Below, piece after piece: positions 1-12,100 of a stretch of DNA of 64,000 nt. This DNA comes from Lotus japonicus. Taxonomy: Eukaryota; Streptophyta; Magnoliopsida; Fabales; Fabaceae. The translations under genes were made by a program, and so were the position numbers. Position 1 is the first letter of the stretch. Each line of letters begins with the position of its first letter. The stretch is from NCBI RefSeq assembly GCF_012489685.1, contig NC_080044.1:57713507-57777506 (forward strand), read 5' to 3'. The notes beneath the pieces are model-generated. The model had not been told where the DNA came from, searched no databases, and was given only the letters and a program-made list of their open reading frames with translations.

Positions 1-359
1 GGTTTTGAAATACCAGGGTTTCGGTTTCGGCAAACTTCCGACGATTGGAATCGGACGTTCGTAGATCCTAGAGTTTCGCCTCGAAACGATTATGATATAT
101 GGAAAAAAAGAAGTTCTAACATTTCTAAAAGTGAAACTAGCTATATACTAGGGTTTCTGACCTAGGTTAAGCGTAAAACGATCGTGCTATAACTTTTATC
201 GATCATAATGTAATTCTTCAACTTTTCCTGAACTTTCTCCTTCATAAATATATTTCATTTAATAAACTTTTGTTCAGGTTTCCCTTCACATTACATCAAC
301 CCTAATCGTGAATAAGAAATTTATTCACTTAGCATAAGCTGAAAAACTAGGGCCTTACA
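1..359 (-). mobile_element. Tekay copy 1, partial 3' LTR
   Basis: This is the terminal part of a long terminal repeat; the rest lies before the window. It matches the complete LTR at 5029-9113 from about 8721 onward and ends ggccttaca, the inner LTR boundary read on the minus strand as TGTAAGGCC. Compared with the complete LTR it lacks 34 bp at about 126/127, otherwise it is nearly identical. It is followed by the polypurine tract, which fixes it as the 3' LTR of the minus-strand element. Confidence 0.88.
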
Positions 360-381
360 TTACTACCCTCCAAAAAGAAAG
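360..381 (-). other. Polypurine tract, Tekay copy 1
   Basis: Read on the minus strand this is ctttctttttggagggtag followed by taa and the LTR start TGTAAGG. A purine-rich tract immediately before the 3' LTR is the plus-strand DNA primer site of LTR retrotransposons. The same tract recurs at 9114-9135 and, slightly changed, at 52536-52557. Confidence 0.8.
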
Positions 382-396
382 TTTCGACCTCGAAAC

Positions 397-3300
397 TTAG
401 GGGTCAGTAAATAGTTCTGGATATTGTTCTTGAATCTTCTCCTTCAGCTCCCACGTCGCATCACCGGTGTCTTTATTCCATATGACCTTTACTAACTCGA
501 TTTCTTTCCCTCTCAACTGTTTTATCCTAGTGTCACCAATGCTAATTGGCGGTGTCTCGAAAGACAGATCATCCTTCAACTCAATGTCATCTAGCTCGAT
601 AACATGTGTCGGATCCGCAATATACTTCCTCAGTTGTGACACGTGGAATACATCATGAATGTTTGATAGAAATGGAGGTAGTGCAATCTGATATGCGACT
701 GGTCCAATTCGACGAGTGATCTGATACGGTCCAATAAACTTGGGCGTAAGCTTCTTTGACTTGATTGCTCGACCAACTCCCGTCGTTTGAGTAACTCTCA
801 GAAATACATGATCTCCTTCTTCGAATTCCAGAGTCCTGCGCCTTTGATCAGCATAACTCTTCTGTCTACTCTGAGAAGTCCTCATCTTCTCTCTGATCTG
901 CTTGATCTTCTCAGTGGTCTGTTGCAGAAGTTCCGGTCCTACCAACAGATTTTCTCCATTTTGGTACCAACACAAAGGTGTTCTACACTTGCGGCCATAC
1001 AAAGCCTCATACGGTGCCATACCTATGCTCGTATGAAAACTGTTATTGTAGGTGAACTCAATCAATGGTAACAAGGTATCCCAACTGCCCTTGTTGTCTA
1101 ACACGCAAGCTCGTAGCAAATCCTCCAACGACTGAATAGTCCTCTCAGTCTGTCCATCAGTCTGCGGATGATAAGCAGAACTTAATCTCAGCCTCGTCCC
1201 CAAAGCCTCTTGAAGAGCTCCCCAATAATGTGATGTAAACTTCGGGTCTCGATCGGATACAATACTTGTCGGCACTCCGTGAAGTCGTACAATCTCGGAT
1301 ATGTAAATCTCAGACAGTTTCTCCACATTGTACGTAGTCCTCACAGGTACGAAATGAGCCGACTTTGTCAGTCGATCCACAATTACCCAAATAGAATCGT
1401 ATCCCCTCTGAGTTCTCGGCAAAGCCACGACGAAATCCATCGATATGCTATCCCACTTCCACTCTGGTACATCTAAGCTTTGTAGCATACCTGAAGACTT
1501 CTGATGCTCCACCTTTGCCTTCTGACATGTCAAACATGCAGCTACATACTCAGCCACTTGTCTTTTCATCCCTGGCCACCAAAAATTCACCTTCAAGTCC
1601 TGGTACATCTTTTTCATTCCAGGATGAATGCTTAACTTGCTCTTGTGACCTTCATCCATAATCAATCTTCTCAAGTCAGGGTTGTTAGGCACACAAACCC
1701 TATCCTTGCACTGTAGGATGTTGTCACTTCCTACCTTGAATTCTGGGTCTTTACCTTGACTTACCAAATTTCTTTTTCCGAGCAGAAACTCATCTTGTAA
1801 CTGTTGATCTCGGATTTCTTCCATCAAACCGTTGGCAATCCTGATCATCCCGAACTTCAGCTCTCCTTCAGACAATCTCACATCTAAGCTCAAGTCTCGG
1901 AATTGTTCCAGCAGTTGCAGCTCTTTTACTATCATCGACGAGATATGCATCTTCCTGCTCAAGGCATCAGCAACAACGTTCGCCTTTCCAGGATGATATT
2001 GCAGAGTAAACTCGTAATCTTTGAGAAATTCCATCCACCGACGCTGTCTCATGTTCAGCTCCTTCTGCTCAAACAAATACTTCAAGCTCTTATGATCACT
2101 AAATATGGTGAAATTGCATCCATATAAGTGATGTCTCCAAATCTTCAGCGCAAATACGATGGCAGCTAGCTCCAAGTCATGAGTTGGATAATTCTTCTCA
2201 TGCACCTTCAGTTGTCTCGAAGCATAAGCAACCACCTTCCGATGTTGCATCAGCACACATCCCAAGCCTTGATGCGAAGCATCACAGTATACCTCATAGG
2301 GTTCCTCCGGTTGCGGTAAGACGAGTACAGGTGACGTCGTCAACCGTTCCTTCATCGTCTGAAAACTAGTTTCGCACGCTTCAGTCCATGCAAAAGGTTG
2401 GTCCTTCCTCGTAAGTTGAGTCAACGGTCCAACAATCTTTGCGAAATTCTCGATAAAGCGACGATAGTATCCCGCCAAACCGACAAAACTTCTAATTTCA
2501 GTCACTGTCTTTGGCCGTTCCCATGACAATACGGTCTCTACCTTTGCTGGGTCCACCGCTATTCCCTCCTTAGAGATCACATGGCCTAAGAATTTTACCT
2601 CTTCGAGCCAAAATTCGCATTTAGAAGGATTGGCGTACAACTCCTTCTCCCTCAGCACTTGTAAAACTTGTCGCAAGTGCTCCTCATGGTCTTCAGCATT
2701 CTTTGAGTAGATCAAAATATCGTCGATAAACACCACGACGAATCGATCCAAGAATGTATGGAAAGTCATATTCATGTAAGCCATGAATATTGCCGGTGCA
2801 TTTGTCACCCCAAATGGCATCACTAAGTACTCATAGTGTCCATAACGGGTTCTGAATGCCGTCTTCTGAATATCCTCGGTCTTGACTCTGATTTGATGAT
2901 AACCCGACTTCAGGTCGATCTTCGAGAATATTGTAGCTCCTCGTAGTTGATCCATCAAATCGTCAATTCTAGGTAACAGATACCTATTCTTGACGGTTAC
3001 CTTGTTCAATTGTCGGTAGTCGACACATAATCTCGACTTCCCGTCCTTCTTCTTCACCAATAAGACCGGCGCTCCCCAAGGTGAAACGCTTGGTCGTATG
3101 AATCCCTTCGACAGAAGATCTTCGAGTTGGGACTTCAATTCCACTAGCTCCGCAGGTGCCATACGATATGGTGCAATCGAAATCGGCCCTGTTCCTGGTA
3201 CGATGTCTATAGCAAATTCAATGTCGCGTACAGGCGGCAACCCAGGTACATCGCCAGGAAAAACATCCGGAAAGTCTCTTACCACTGGAATACTGCCAAC

Positions 3301-4815
3301 TTCCGGGTTCCCTTTGCTCTCCAAGCTCAGCAAAACAGAATACTCCTGAGATCCCTCGTTCAAAGCGACGCTGATGTGATTGGCGGATAGATACTCGGAA
3401 AGATCCGAATCAGGAAATACCACTCTCTTTCGGTTGCAGTCCAAAAGACAATGATAGCGGGACAACCAATCCGTTCCTAGGATAACATCTAGGTTCTTAA
3501 GAGTTAGGCATACTAGGTTAGCATGGTAGATCCTATTGTTGTATGTTATCGGACAATACATGCATGCTGAATTAGCAAGTAGAGTCTTGGCAGGAGTAGC
3601 AACTATCAGATCGAAGCTCAAAGCAGTAATAGGAAGTCTTAATCTGATCGCACAATCTCTAGAGATAAATGAATGCGTTGCGCCGGAATCAAAAAGTACA
3701 GATAGAAGGTTACCGTCAATCTCGCAGTCGCCTCTAATCAGTCCATCGACCCCCTCAGCATCTTCACCATTCATGGTGTAGACTCTCGCCTTCGCAGCAG
3801 GACGCTTTCCTTGAGCAGTGTTGACGGTTGGCTCCGCCTTTGGTGCCCTGCACTGTGCAGCAGTATGCCCCAACTTGTTGCAATTGAAGCATTGAGGTCT
3901 CGTGTCGGGACAAGCACGAGCAAAGTGCCCCGGCTTCCCACACTTGAAGCACGTCAGTTCCCTGTTCTGAGTCTGACCCCCAGAACCACCAGCAGCACCC
4001 ACCATGGGCCTGTAAGATCCTGACGCAAACCCTCTACCAGCAGGACGCTGATACGGCCTCCTGTTTTGAAACCTTCCCCTGTTCTGAAAATTTTGAGGGC
4101 TCGACCTCATCGGCCATCCAGTCCCAGCCCGGTTTAGCCTCCGGTTCTTCATCAGTTCCACTTCCGTGGCTTCCTCCACCAATGATTGGAATCGCATGAT
4201 TCCCATTGGCCTCACTGAGTCCTCAATATCCGGCCTCAGTCCATTAACGAAACGCTTGCACATGTAGCGCTCGTTCACGTGGTCATGAAAGAATTGGAAA
4301 TGCTTCGCCAAGGATTCCAGCTTCGAAGCAAATTCCGGCACCGACATACCTCCCTGACGGAGGGTTAGAAATTGTGACTCCCGCTCATCCCGAGCACTTG
4401 TTGGAAAGTACTTCTCCAAAAATGCAGTTCGGAAAGAGTTCCAGTTGATCTCCTCGTGGTTGTCTTCCATAATCCCCCTGGTGCCCTTCCACCAGTACTC
4501 AGCATCTCCGAGCAGCAGATAGGTTGCCATACCCAACTTGGCACCCTCAGCAGTTTGCAGCACGCCAAATATCTTCTCTATCTCCTGAATCCAGAGATCC
4601 GCTTTGTCCGGGTCAGTACCACCCGAGAACTTGGGTGGATCTTGTCTCCTGAAATCATTGAGACCTTTGTTTTGGTCGAGAGTTATCTCTCTCTGACGTT
4701 GATGCTGGGCACGTGCTTCCTCAGCAGCACGCCTCATAGCACTATCATTCGCCTGTGCGGTCACCGCTTGGGCCATAGAGGCCATCTTCTCAGCTAGCTG
4801 ATTAGAATTCACCAT
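397..4815 (-). CDS. gag-pol: Ty3/gypsy Tekay-type Gag-Pol polyprotein, intact
   Basis: One uninterrupted 1472-codon frame encodes all retrotransposition proteins. In order: Gag capsid domain (about 60-230), two CCHC zinc knuckles ([14 protein letters not shown] from 289 and [14 protein letters not shown] from 309), aspartic protease with DSGA (Asp376), reverse transcriptase with FIDD (Asp698/699), RNase H starting at YCDAS (Asp845), integrase with an HHCC region and a DDE triad read as Asp1127, Asp1188 and Glu1224 (35 residues between the last two), and a C-terminal chromodomain-like segment ([12 protein letters not shown]...TWE) of the Tekay/Del lineage. The ATG at 4815 lies about 200 bp after the PBS. 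No frameshift is visible. A threonine in GTDWL, where copy 2 has leucine, may be a derived change. Chromodomains of this class are thought to guide integration to heterochromatin, which fits the setting. Confidence 0.95.
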   Translation of the reverse strand: MVNSNQLAEKMASMAQAVTAQANDSAMRRAAEEARAQHQRQREITLDQNKGLNDFRRQDPPKFSGGTDPDKADLWIQEIEKIFGVLQTAEGAKLGMATYLLLGDAEYWWKGTRGIMEDNHEEINWNSFRTAFLEKYFPTSARDERESQFLTLRQGGMSVPEFASKLESLAKHFQFFHDHVNERYMCKRFVNGLRPDIEDSVRPMGIMRFQSLVEEATEVELMKNRRLNRAGTGWPMRSSPQNFQNRGRFQNRRPYQRPAGRGFASGSYRPMVGAAGGSGGQTQNRELTCFKCGKPGHFARACPDTRPQCFNCNKLGHTAAQCRAPKAEPTVNTAQGKRPAAKARVYTMNGEDAEGVDGLIRGDCEIDGNLLSVLFDSGATHSFISRDCAIRLRLPITALSFDLIVATPAKTLLANSACMYCPITYNNRIYHANLVCLTLKNLDVILGTDWLSRYHCLLDCNRKRVVFPDSDLSEYLSANHISVALNEGSQEYSVLLSLESKGNPEVGSIPVVRDFPDVFPGDVPGLPPVRDIEFAIDIVPGTGPISIAPYRMAPAELVELKSQLEDLLSKGFIRPSVSPWGAPVLLVKKKDGKSRLCVDYRQLNKVTVKNRYLLPRIDDLMDQLRGATIFSKIDLKSGYHQIRVKTEDIQKTAFRTRYGHYEYLVMPFGVTNAPAIFMAYMNMTFHTFLDRFVVVFIDDILIYSKNAEDHEEHLRQVLQVLREKELYANPSKCEFWLEEVKFLGHVISKEGIAVDPAKVETVLSWERPKTVTEIRSFVGLAGYYRRFIENFAKIVGPLTQLTRKDQPFAWTEACETSFQTMKERLTTSPVLVLPQPEEPYEVYCDASHQGLGCVLMQHRKVVAYASRQLKVHEKNYPTHDLELAAIVFALKIWRHHLYGCNFTIFSDHKSLKYLFEQKELNMRQRRWMEFLKDYEFTLQYHPGKANVVADALSRKMHISSMIVKELQLLEQFRDLSLDVRLSEGELKFGMIRIANGLMEEIRDQQLQDEFLLGKRNLVSQGKDPEFKVGSDNILQCKDRVCVPNNPDLRRLIMDEGHKSKLSIHPGMKKMYQDLKVNFWWPGMKRQVAEYVAACLTCQKAKVEHQKSSGMLQSLDVPEWKWDSISMDFVVALPRTQRGYDSIWVIVDRLTKSAHFVPVRTTYNVEKLSEIYISEIVRLHGVPTSIVSDRDPKFTSHYWGALQEALGTRLRLSSAYHPQTDGQTERTIQSLEDLLRACVLDNKGSWDTLLPLIEFTYNNSFHTSIGMAPYEALYGRKCRTPLCWYQNGENLLVGPELLQQTTEKIKQIREKMRTSQSRQKSYADQRRRTLEFEEGDHVFLRVTQTTGVGRAIKSKKLTPKFIGPYQITRRIGPVAYQIALPPFLSNIHDVFHVSQLRKYIADPTHVIELDDIELKDDLSFETPPISIGDTRIKQLRGKEIELVKVIWNKDTGDATWELKEKIQEQYPELFTDP

Positions 4816-5028
4816 ATTCTGCTAAGGGAAACAAACAGTTAGTACTCATCATAAGATAGCATCTAGCATAACTATACAATATGATTAAGCAATAACTTCA
4901 ATCAATTTTTAAGCGAAAAATCGCTTGCAGACAATCAATTTTCACTCTTTGCAGAGTCACACAACCTAGCACAGAAGACCTATTCCCCAACAACTCCCGA
5001 AAGACTCGACCGTGCTCTGATACCACAA
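4816..5028 (-). other. Tekay copy 1 untranslated leader with PBS
   Basis: Stretch between the 5' LTR and gag. The primer binding site occupies 5014-5025; on the minus strand it reads tggtatcagagc, the usual initiator-methionine tRNA complement in plant retrotransposons. It is separated from the LTR end (5029) by 3 bp. No other feature is seen. Confidence 0.85.
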
Positions 5029-5516
5029 TGTAACACCCCGATTTCGGTGGCGTCACTTTAGTAACCAAAAGTAAACTTAATGCGGAAAAACGTGAATATT
5101 TTTTTTTTCGATAATAACTAAGACAAGACTGAATTAAATAAAACCCAAATGCGAAAAGCAAAATAACTAATATACAATATATAAACAGCCCCCGCTGTAA
5201 GTAGCAACCTCGTCACGAGTAAACCTCCAGTGACGGTAATAGAAGAGTAGCGCCCGTAGGCAATATGTACAAACCGAATAAAAGGTGAAGTGTCCGCAAC
5301 ACTATCCCTCAAAACTGAGAATCAGCTGACCCAATGGCCTGAAAATAAGACCTCCTAAGTCCAACCAACTCTCTGTGATTCCCGTAAGGAAACCACACAA
5401 AAAGCTATAGGCAGATCTACCCTGTCCCCTAAGTAACAAAAGAAGCAAGACTGTCAGAGCTAAAACTCTACTCCTACACTAATCCTAACTCGAGGAGCTC
5501 ATACCAACACTCAAAA

Positions 5517-6200
5517 CTATGTGCTAGCATGATCGTCGTCTGAATCTGAATCCAGAACGACCAAGTCTACCAACCCTATCCGTCCTCCCCTCGCAACCGC
5601 AGTGCGCTCCGATGCTGGACTCACGGGCTTAGGGCCCGAACCCTGATCATCAATGATCGCAACGGAGGGTGCACTAGACCCTGCCGAAGGCACTCCCACT
5701 GGAATCTCCTCTGAGGGATCCTCCTCGTCTGAAGACAACGGTGGTGGTGGTGCTCCTCCAAATCCTGGTCCACAGTGAACGCCCGGTGGCAAGTTGAAGC
5801 TGACTGAGCATCTCCGCAGTACTCCTGACCTCAAGAGTCCTCCACTATCTACGTGGTCCTCCATGATACGCCCCGAATACGTCGCTCGATGGCTCGCGGG
5901 GTCAACCACCCACGACCCGGGGTCGTCCTGATCGATCATCTCATATCTGATCCCCCCCGAAGGGTGGACCATGGTGAACCTATCCGCAATATTCATCTGA
6001 CAAAAGGCGTTGTCCGCCAAAACACACACAGAAGACGCGAGGGTCAACTCAAAAGAACTATGTAGATAATAAACCCAATAGGTACAGATAATAAATAGCC
6101 ACTTAGGCTTATAGCTAGAGATGTCATTTCTAGGGTTGCATGTTCCACAATAACATAAACACAATAATAGCAGATAGCATGTTCCAAATAGGTTTAACAA
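5517..6200 (-). CDS. Conserved ORF inside the Tekay LTR (unknown function)
   Basis: A 227-codon frame in the same sense as gag, in the R-U5 part of the LTR. The conserved part lies at about 5680-6040 and includes DDPGSWVVDPASHRATYSGR, CSVSFNLPPGVHCGPG and DEEDPSEEIPVG. The C-terminus is acidic (DSDSDDD). The N-terminal ~60 residues are hydrophobic/cysteine-rich and may not be translated; a start at an internal Met or entry by splicing is possible. A related peptide is encoded in the same sense at 59433-59810 in a diverged LTR, with many differences at third codon positions. I recognise no known domain. Being over 2 kb downstream of the LTR TATA box, expression would need splicing, a different promoter or internal initiation. 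Confidence 0.5.
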   Translation of the reverse strand: MLNLFGTCYLLLLCLCYCGTCNPRNDISSYKPKWLFIICTYWVYYLHSSFELTLASSVCVLADNAFCQMNIADRFTMVHPSGGIRYEMIDQDDPGSWVVDPASHRATYSGRIMEDHVDSGGLLRSGVLRRCSVSFNLPPGVHCGPGFGGAPPPPLSSDEEDPSEEIPVGVPSAGSSAPSVAIIDDQGSGPKPVSPASERTAVARGGRIGLVDLVVLDSDSDDDHAST

Positions 6201-6629
6201 TTACCAATCACACTCAACAACTACATTAGTATGCATGTTGCATGATATGTATGCAGGTTAACCCAGTCAACCAATATGCAATCCGGAAAGGGATGGACAT
6301 CAAACGGATCAGCCCTAACACCAGCCACGGTGGAACCATTTCGGCCCGCGTGCCTCTTACACCAACAGGGGTAGTCAGATCAGCAGTAAACCCGTAGGTC
6401 TGCCATTTCGGTCTGCTACAAGAAACGTCTACAAACGCTCTTTCACGGCATTCCGGGTCTTATGACCATTTTGGAAACCGACGAGGTCCAGAGTACGTCC
6501 TGTGTTAATACCTCATTAATGTTGCATGTATGTAGGATGATTAGTCAAACGACGTCTCCGAATCTCACTCGACACGTCGCCACGTGTTCTAGGCAAATTA
6601 AAGTCTCTAAAAGCTTACCCTAAGGTAAC

Positions 6630-6645
6630 GGTCGATTCTGCGACC
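6630..6645 (-). other. Small hairpin conserved in Tekay LTRs
   Basis: Sequence ggtcgattctgcgacc forms a 5-bp stem with a 6-nt loop. The equivalent site in the other Tekay family (50108-50123 and 57301-57316) is tgtcgattcggcgaca, where the outer G-C pair is replaced by T-A, a compensatory change. It lies beside minisatellites in both families. Confidence 0.4.
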
Positions 6646-6664
6646 AAAAGACACACTTCACAAC

Positions 6665-6855
6665 AACACATAGCTGCTCCAACAGCACAAGAGTATCACA
6701 TACTCGGGAACTATCAATTCCCCGGACTTATCCCCAGGATAGCCCAACAACATAGCTGCTCCAACAGCACAACAACAATAGCTGCTCCAACAGCACAACA
6801 ACAATAGCTGCTCCAACAGCACACAACAAACGCTGCTCCAACAGCACCACAACAT
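6665..6855 (-). repeat. Minisatellite in the Tekay LTR
   Basis: Five copies of a core gctgctccaacagcac, three separated by acaacaata-type spacers, give units of about 26 bp; the first and last units have other spacing. It makes several frames artificially open. It lies close to the hairpin at 6630, at about the same LTR position as the unrelated minisatellite of the second Tekay family. Confidence 0.75.
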
Positions 6856-8374
6856 CTACATACTCGAAGCCTCTTAACTTTCCCAACGCTGGGATCCGAC
6901 GACACTCCTCGTTTTTCCAAAATTAAGATTTGACTTCCAATGCCTTCCTTCGCGGTTGTTATCATTACTTAAAGATTTAGAGGTTATTTAAGGTCTTATG
7001 AGTTTTCTTTATAAAATAGATTCCATTTTGTCTTATCGCAAGTCTTATACATTTTCAGGATCTCCCAATCCCAAGTCGCTTCCAGAGGATGTCTCGATCC
7101 ACTAAACAAAATTAAGGCCCGAACCTCGTTCGTCCTATCAAACTTGCTCAAAACTCTCAAAATAAAATCGGCATGACCTGCCCGCTATTCTCACCATTCA
7201 GAATCTCAGATTCCAGGGCAAAGCATATTTAAATCATCACAATCAACAACATGTCATATATCAATAAATCTCATTATAAACACTTAGCACTTAGCATATA
7301 AAGCATGCACCACACATCCTAGATTATCCACATAGCACATAGCATGTAAGTCAATCTCAAAAACATTCAGTAGATGAATCATCTACATTGTCAGCCGAAG
7401 CCTCAGAAAACATTTTCCAATCACACACAATCCAGTGCATAAACAGTAAACAATGTCGAAACATCGACCCTAAGCATTAACTAGAGATTCAGTGAGAAGC
7501 CCTCACCTGAAGGTTCTCCAGAATGATCGACTAGCGCTTCCTCGCCCTCAAAGTGTTGTTCCTCAGAGAAATCCTCAAAAACACCTTTAAAGTAAAACCA
7601 CAGAAACACTATCAGAATCTATCGAAAACTAAGCTATCGATACTTACTAAGGTTGCTCGAAGTAATCTATACTCTAAGGTACGATAAACTAGCGCGAAAG
7701 GACAAGTTTTCGGAAAAGGAAATTTCCTCCTCCCCCCCTATAGGGCTCGACCACTTTTGGTAATTGTGGGGCTCGATTTTTCTTCGATCAAACTTGGTTT
7801 CTATGCTATCATTAGCCGTAACTAAGGGTATTCTGAACTCGGAAAAATTATCGGATCAAAAACTGTCGCAGGGGTATTTTGGTCATGATTTTTAACTTAG
7901 GATTTTCAAAACTGAAATCCCAAAAATAAAATTTGACAGGGACGTCACCAACGACGTTCATGACAACTAATCCTACTAGCACTAAGCTAAGGCGATAGTT
8001 TTCAGCCTAAAGGTTGAAGCTTTACTTCAAAAACTACAAAAATGGGTATTTTAGGCTAAAATTGATTCCGGCGGAATTCCGGCGACATAACGGAAAATCT
8101 AACCCGGCAGAAGTGATCTTGGGCACATAAGGAAGAGGTTTAGAATCAGAAATGAAATATTCAGGATAGTTTTGCAAAAACCCATAAACTATCAGTTCAG
8201 AAAAGGCTACAGAAAAGCTATGGAAAAAGCGATCGGAGGTAAGGATTAGCGACTATACCTCGAAGCCTTGAAGCAGCAACTGATTGATCGACGATCAAGC
8301 AAGGATTGAACAAAAACTCTTCTTCCTTCTTCCTTGTTCTTGGCCGCGGGTTTGAGGAGAGAAAATGGAGGAGA

Positions 8375-8415
8375 ATTTGTGTTTTTCTTCCTTTCTTGGC
8401 TATATATAGAGGTTG
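8375..8415 (-). promoter_or_regulatory. LTR promoter TATA box (Tekay)
   Basis: Minus strand reads ctctatatatagcc with the TATA at 8401-8408. The second Tekay family has tataaata in the matching context at 51836-51843 and 59023-59030, each flanked by an aaatcgcggg / aaacgcggg motif. Transcription would start near 8375 and run towards gag. Confidence 0.6.
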
Positions 8416-9113
8416 GCAAAACGCGGGAAAATGAAAGTTTCGCGAATCTGATTTTTCCGGCTTCATTCTCCATGAATTAATAGATATGTTTTGGCAAAAG
8501 AATTCCAAAACTATAAAGAGGTCTCTTTGTATTTTTAGCCACTAAAGCATAGTCGGTATAAAACTATTTTACCCGATAAGTTGCTTTTTGCATCGAATGT
8601 CGGAATGGAAAACTTCCTTCTGAAGAAAGATTGAAATCATCAAGAGAAATGGGTGTACGCGTGTAGAATATTCATTTGAAGCTCTGAATAGAAAAAGTCT
8701 TCATTGTCGAGAAATTCTAGGGTTTTGAAATACCAGGGTTTCGGTTTCGGCAAACTTCCGACGATTGGAATCGGACGTTCGTAGATCCTAGAGTTTCGCC
8801 TCGAAACGATTATGATATATGGAAAAAAAGAAGTTCTAACATTTCTCTGAAGATTTTTGGAATTAACTTCCATCGTACCTAAAAGTGAAACTAGCTATAT
8901 ACTAGGGTTTCTGACCTAGGTTAAGCGTAAAACGATCGTGCTATAACTTTTATCGATCATAATGTAATTCTTCAACTTTTCCTGAACTTTCTCCTTCATA
9001 AATATATTTCATTTAATAAACTTTTGTTCAGGTTTCCCTTCACATTACATCAACCCTAATCGTGAATAAGAAATTTATTCACTTAGCATAAGCTGAAAAA
9101 CTAGGGCCTTACA

Positions 9114-9135
9114 TTACTACCCTCCAAAAAGAAAG
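9114..9135 (-). other. Polypurine tract, Tekay copy 2
   Basis: Identical in sequence and position to the tract at 360-381, offset by 8754 bp, and directly next to the shared LTR. Confidence 0.8.
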
Positions 9136-9150
9136 TTTCGACCTCGAAAC

Positions 9151-12100
9151 TTAGGGGTCAGTAAATAGTTCTGGATATTGTTCTTGAATCTTCTCCTTCA
9201 GCTCCCACGTCGCATCACCGGTGTCTTTATTCCATATGACCTTTACTAACTCGATTTCTTTCCCTCTCAACTGTTTTATCCTAGTGTCACCAATGCTAAT
9301 TGGCGGTGTCTCGAAAGACAGATCATCCTTCAACTCAATGTCATCTAGCTCGATAACATGTGTCGGATCCGCAATATACTTCCTCAGTTGTGACACGTGG
9401 AATACATCATGAATGTTTGATAGAAATGGAGGTAGTGCAATCTGATATGCGACTGGTCCAATTCGACGAGTGATCTGATACGGTCCAATAAACTTGGGCG
9501 TAAGCTTCTTTGACTTGATTGCTCGACCAACTCCCGTCGTTTGAGTAACTCTCAGAAATACATGATCTCCTTCTTCGAATTCCAGAGTCCTGCGCCTTTG
9601 ATCAACATAACTCTTCTGTCTACTCTGAGAAGTCCTCATCTTCTCTCTGATCTGCTTGATCTTCTCAGTGGTCTGTTGCAGAAGTTCCGGTCCTACCAAC
9701 AGATTTTCTCCATTTTGGTACCAACACAAAGGTGTTCTACACTTGCGGCCATACAAAGCCTCATACGGTGCCATACCTATGCTCGTATGAAAACTGTTAT
9801 TGTAGGTGAACTCAATCAATGGTAACAAGGTATCCCAACTGCCCTTGTTGTCTAACACGCAAGCTCGTAGCAAATCCTCCAACGACTGAATAGTCCTCTC
9901 AGTCTGTCCATCAGTCTGCGGATGATAAACAGAACTTAATCTCAGCCTCGTCCCCAAAGCCTCTTGAAGAGCTGCCCAAAAATTTGATGTAAACTTCGGG
10001 TCTCGATCGGATACAATACTTGTCGGCACTCCGTGAAGTCGTACAATCTCGGATATGTAAATCTCAGACAGTTTCTCCACATTGTACGTAGTCCTCACAG
10101 GTACGAAATGAGCCGACTTTGTCAGTCGATCCACAATTACCCAAATAGAATTGTATCCCCTCTGAGTTCTCGGCAAAGCCACGACGAAATCCATCGATAT
10201 GCTATCCCACTTCCACTCTGGTACATCTAAGCTTTGTAGCATACCTGAAGACTTCTGATGCTCCACCTTTGCCTTCTGACATGTCAAACATGCAGCTACA
10301 TACTCAGCCACTTGTCTTTTCATCCCTGGCCACCAAAAATTCACCTTCAAGTCCTGGTACATCTTTTTCATTCCAGGATGAATGCTTAACTTGCTCTTGT
10401 GACCTTCATCCATAATCAATCTTCTCAAGTCAGGGTTGTTAGGCACACAAACCCTATCCTTGCACCGTAGGATGTTGTCACTTCCTACCTTGAATTCTGG
10501 GTCTTTACCTTGACTTACCAAATTTCTTTTTCCGAGCAGAAACTCATCTTGTAACTGTTGATCTCGGATTTCTTCCATCAAACCGTTGGCAATCCTGATC
10601 ATCCCGAACTTCAGCTCTCCTTCAGACAATCTCACATCTAAGCTCAAGTCTCGGAATTGTTCCAGCAGTTGCAGCTCTTTTACCATCATCGACGAGATAT
10701 GCATCTTCCTGCTCAAGGCATCAGCAACAACGTTCGCCTTTCCAGGATGATATTGCAGAGTAAACTCGTAATCTTTGAGAAATTCCATCCACCGACGCTG
10801 TCTCATGTTCAGCTCCTTCTGCTCAAACAAATACTTCAAGCTCTTATGATCACTAAATATGGTGAAATTGCATCCATATAAGTGATGTCTCCAAATCTTC
10901 AGCGCAAATACGATGGCAGCTAGCTCCAAGTCATGAGTTGGATAATTCTTCTCATGCACCTTCAGTTGTCTCGAAGCATAAGCAACCACCTTCCGATGTT
11001 GCATCAGCACACATCCCAAGCCTTGATGCGAAGCATCACAGTATACCTCATAGGGTTCCTCCGGTTGCGGTAAGACGAGTACAGGTGACGTCGTCAACCG
11101 TTCCTTCATCGTCTGAAAACTAGTTTCGCACGCTTCAGTCCATGAAAAAGGTTGGTCCTTTCTCGTAAGTTGAGTCAACGGTCCAACAATCTTTGCGAAA
11201 TTCTCGATAAAGCTACGATAGTATCCCGCCAAACCGACAAAACTTCTAATTTCAGTCACTGTCTTTGGCCGTTCCCATGACAATACGGTCTCTACCTTTG
11301 TTGGGTCCACCGCTATTCCCTCCTTATAGATCACATGGCCTAAGAATTTTACCTCTTCGAGCCAAAATTCGCATTTAGAAGGATTGGCGTACAACTCCTT
11401 CTCCCTCAGCACTTGTAAAACTTGTCGCAAGTGCTCCTCAAGGTCTTCAGCATTCTTTGAGTAGATCAAAATATCGTCGATAAACACCACGACGAATCGA
11501 TCCAAGAATGTATGGAAAGTCATATTCATGTAAGCCATGAATATTGCCGGTGCATTTGTCACCCCAAATGGCATCACTAAGTACTCATAGTGTCCATAAC
11601 GAGTTCTGAATGCCGTCTTCTGAATATCCTCGGTCTTGACTCTGATTTGATGATAACCCGACTTCAGGTCGATCTTCGAGAATATTGTAGCTCCTCGCAG
11701 TTGATCCATCAAATCGTCAATTCTAGGTAACAGATACCTATTCTTGACGGTTACCTTGTTCAATTGTCGGTAGTCGACACATAATCTCGACTTCCCGTCC
11801 TTCTTCTTCACCAATAAGACCGGCGCTCCCCAAGGTGAAACGCTTGGTCGTATGAATCCCTTCGACAGAAAATCTTCGAGTTGGGACTTCAATTCCACTA
11901 GCTCCGCAGGTGCCATACGATATGGTGCAATCGAAATCGGCCCTGTTCCTGGTACGATGTCTATAGCAAATTCAATGTCGCGTACAGGCGGCAACCCAGG
12001 CACATCGCCAGGAAAAACATCCGGAAAGTCTCTTACCACTGGAATACTGCCAACTTCCGTGTTCCCTTTGCTCTCCAAGCTCAGCAAAACAGAATACTCC

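Larger units (their letters stand above)
5029..9113 (-). mobile_element. Complete Tekay LTR shared by copies 1 and 2
   Basis: A 4085-bp LTR bounded by TG at 5029 and CA at 9113. On its left it adjoins the PBS of copy 1, so it acts as the 5' LTR of that copy. On its right it adjoins the PPT of copy 2, so it is also the 3' LTR of copy 2. No host DNA or second LTR lies between. A TATA box at 8401-8408 on the minus strand places U3 at roughly 9113-8375 and leaves an R-U5 of more than 3 kb that contains a conserved ORF and a minisatellite. LTRs of 3-4 kb are known in the Tekay lineage. Confidence 0.9.

Noticed and set aside
467..1071. Plus-strand frames opposite Tekay gag-pol (and the same set at 9221-9825)
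   Set aside because: They are antisense shadows of the polyprotein; their identity between the copies follows from near-identical DNA.
8218..8508. 96-codon frame near the Tekay LTR promoter
   Set aside because: It spans the TATA region, has no counterpart in the other LTR family and shows no recognisable motif.
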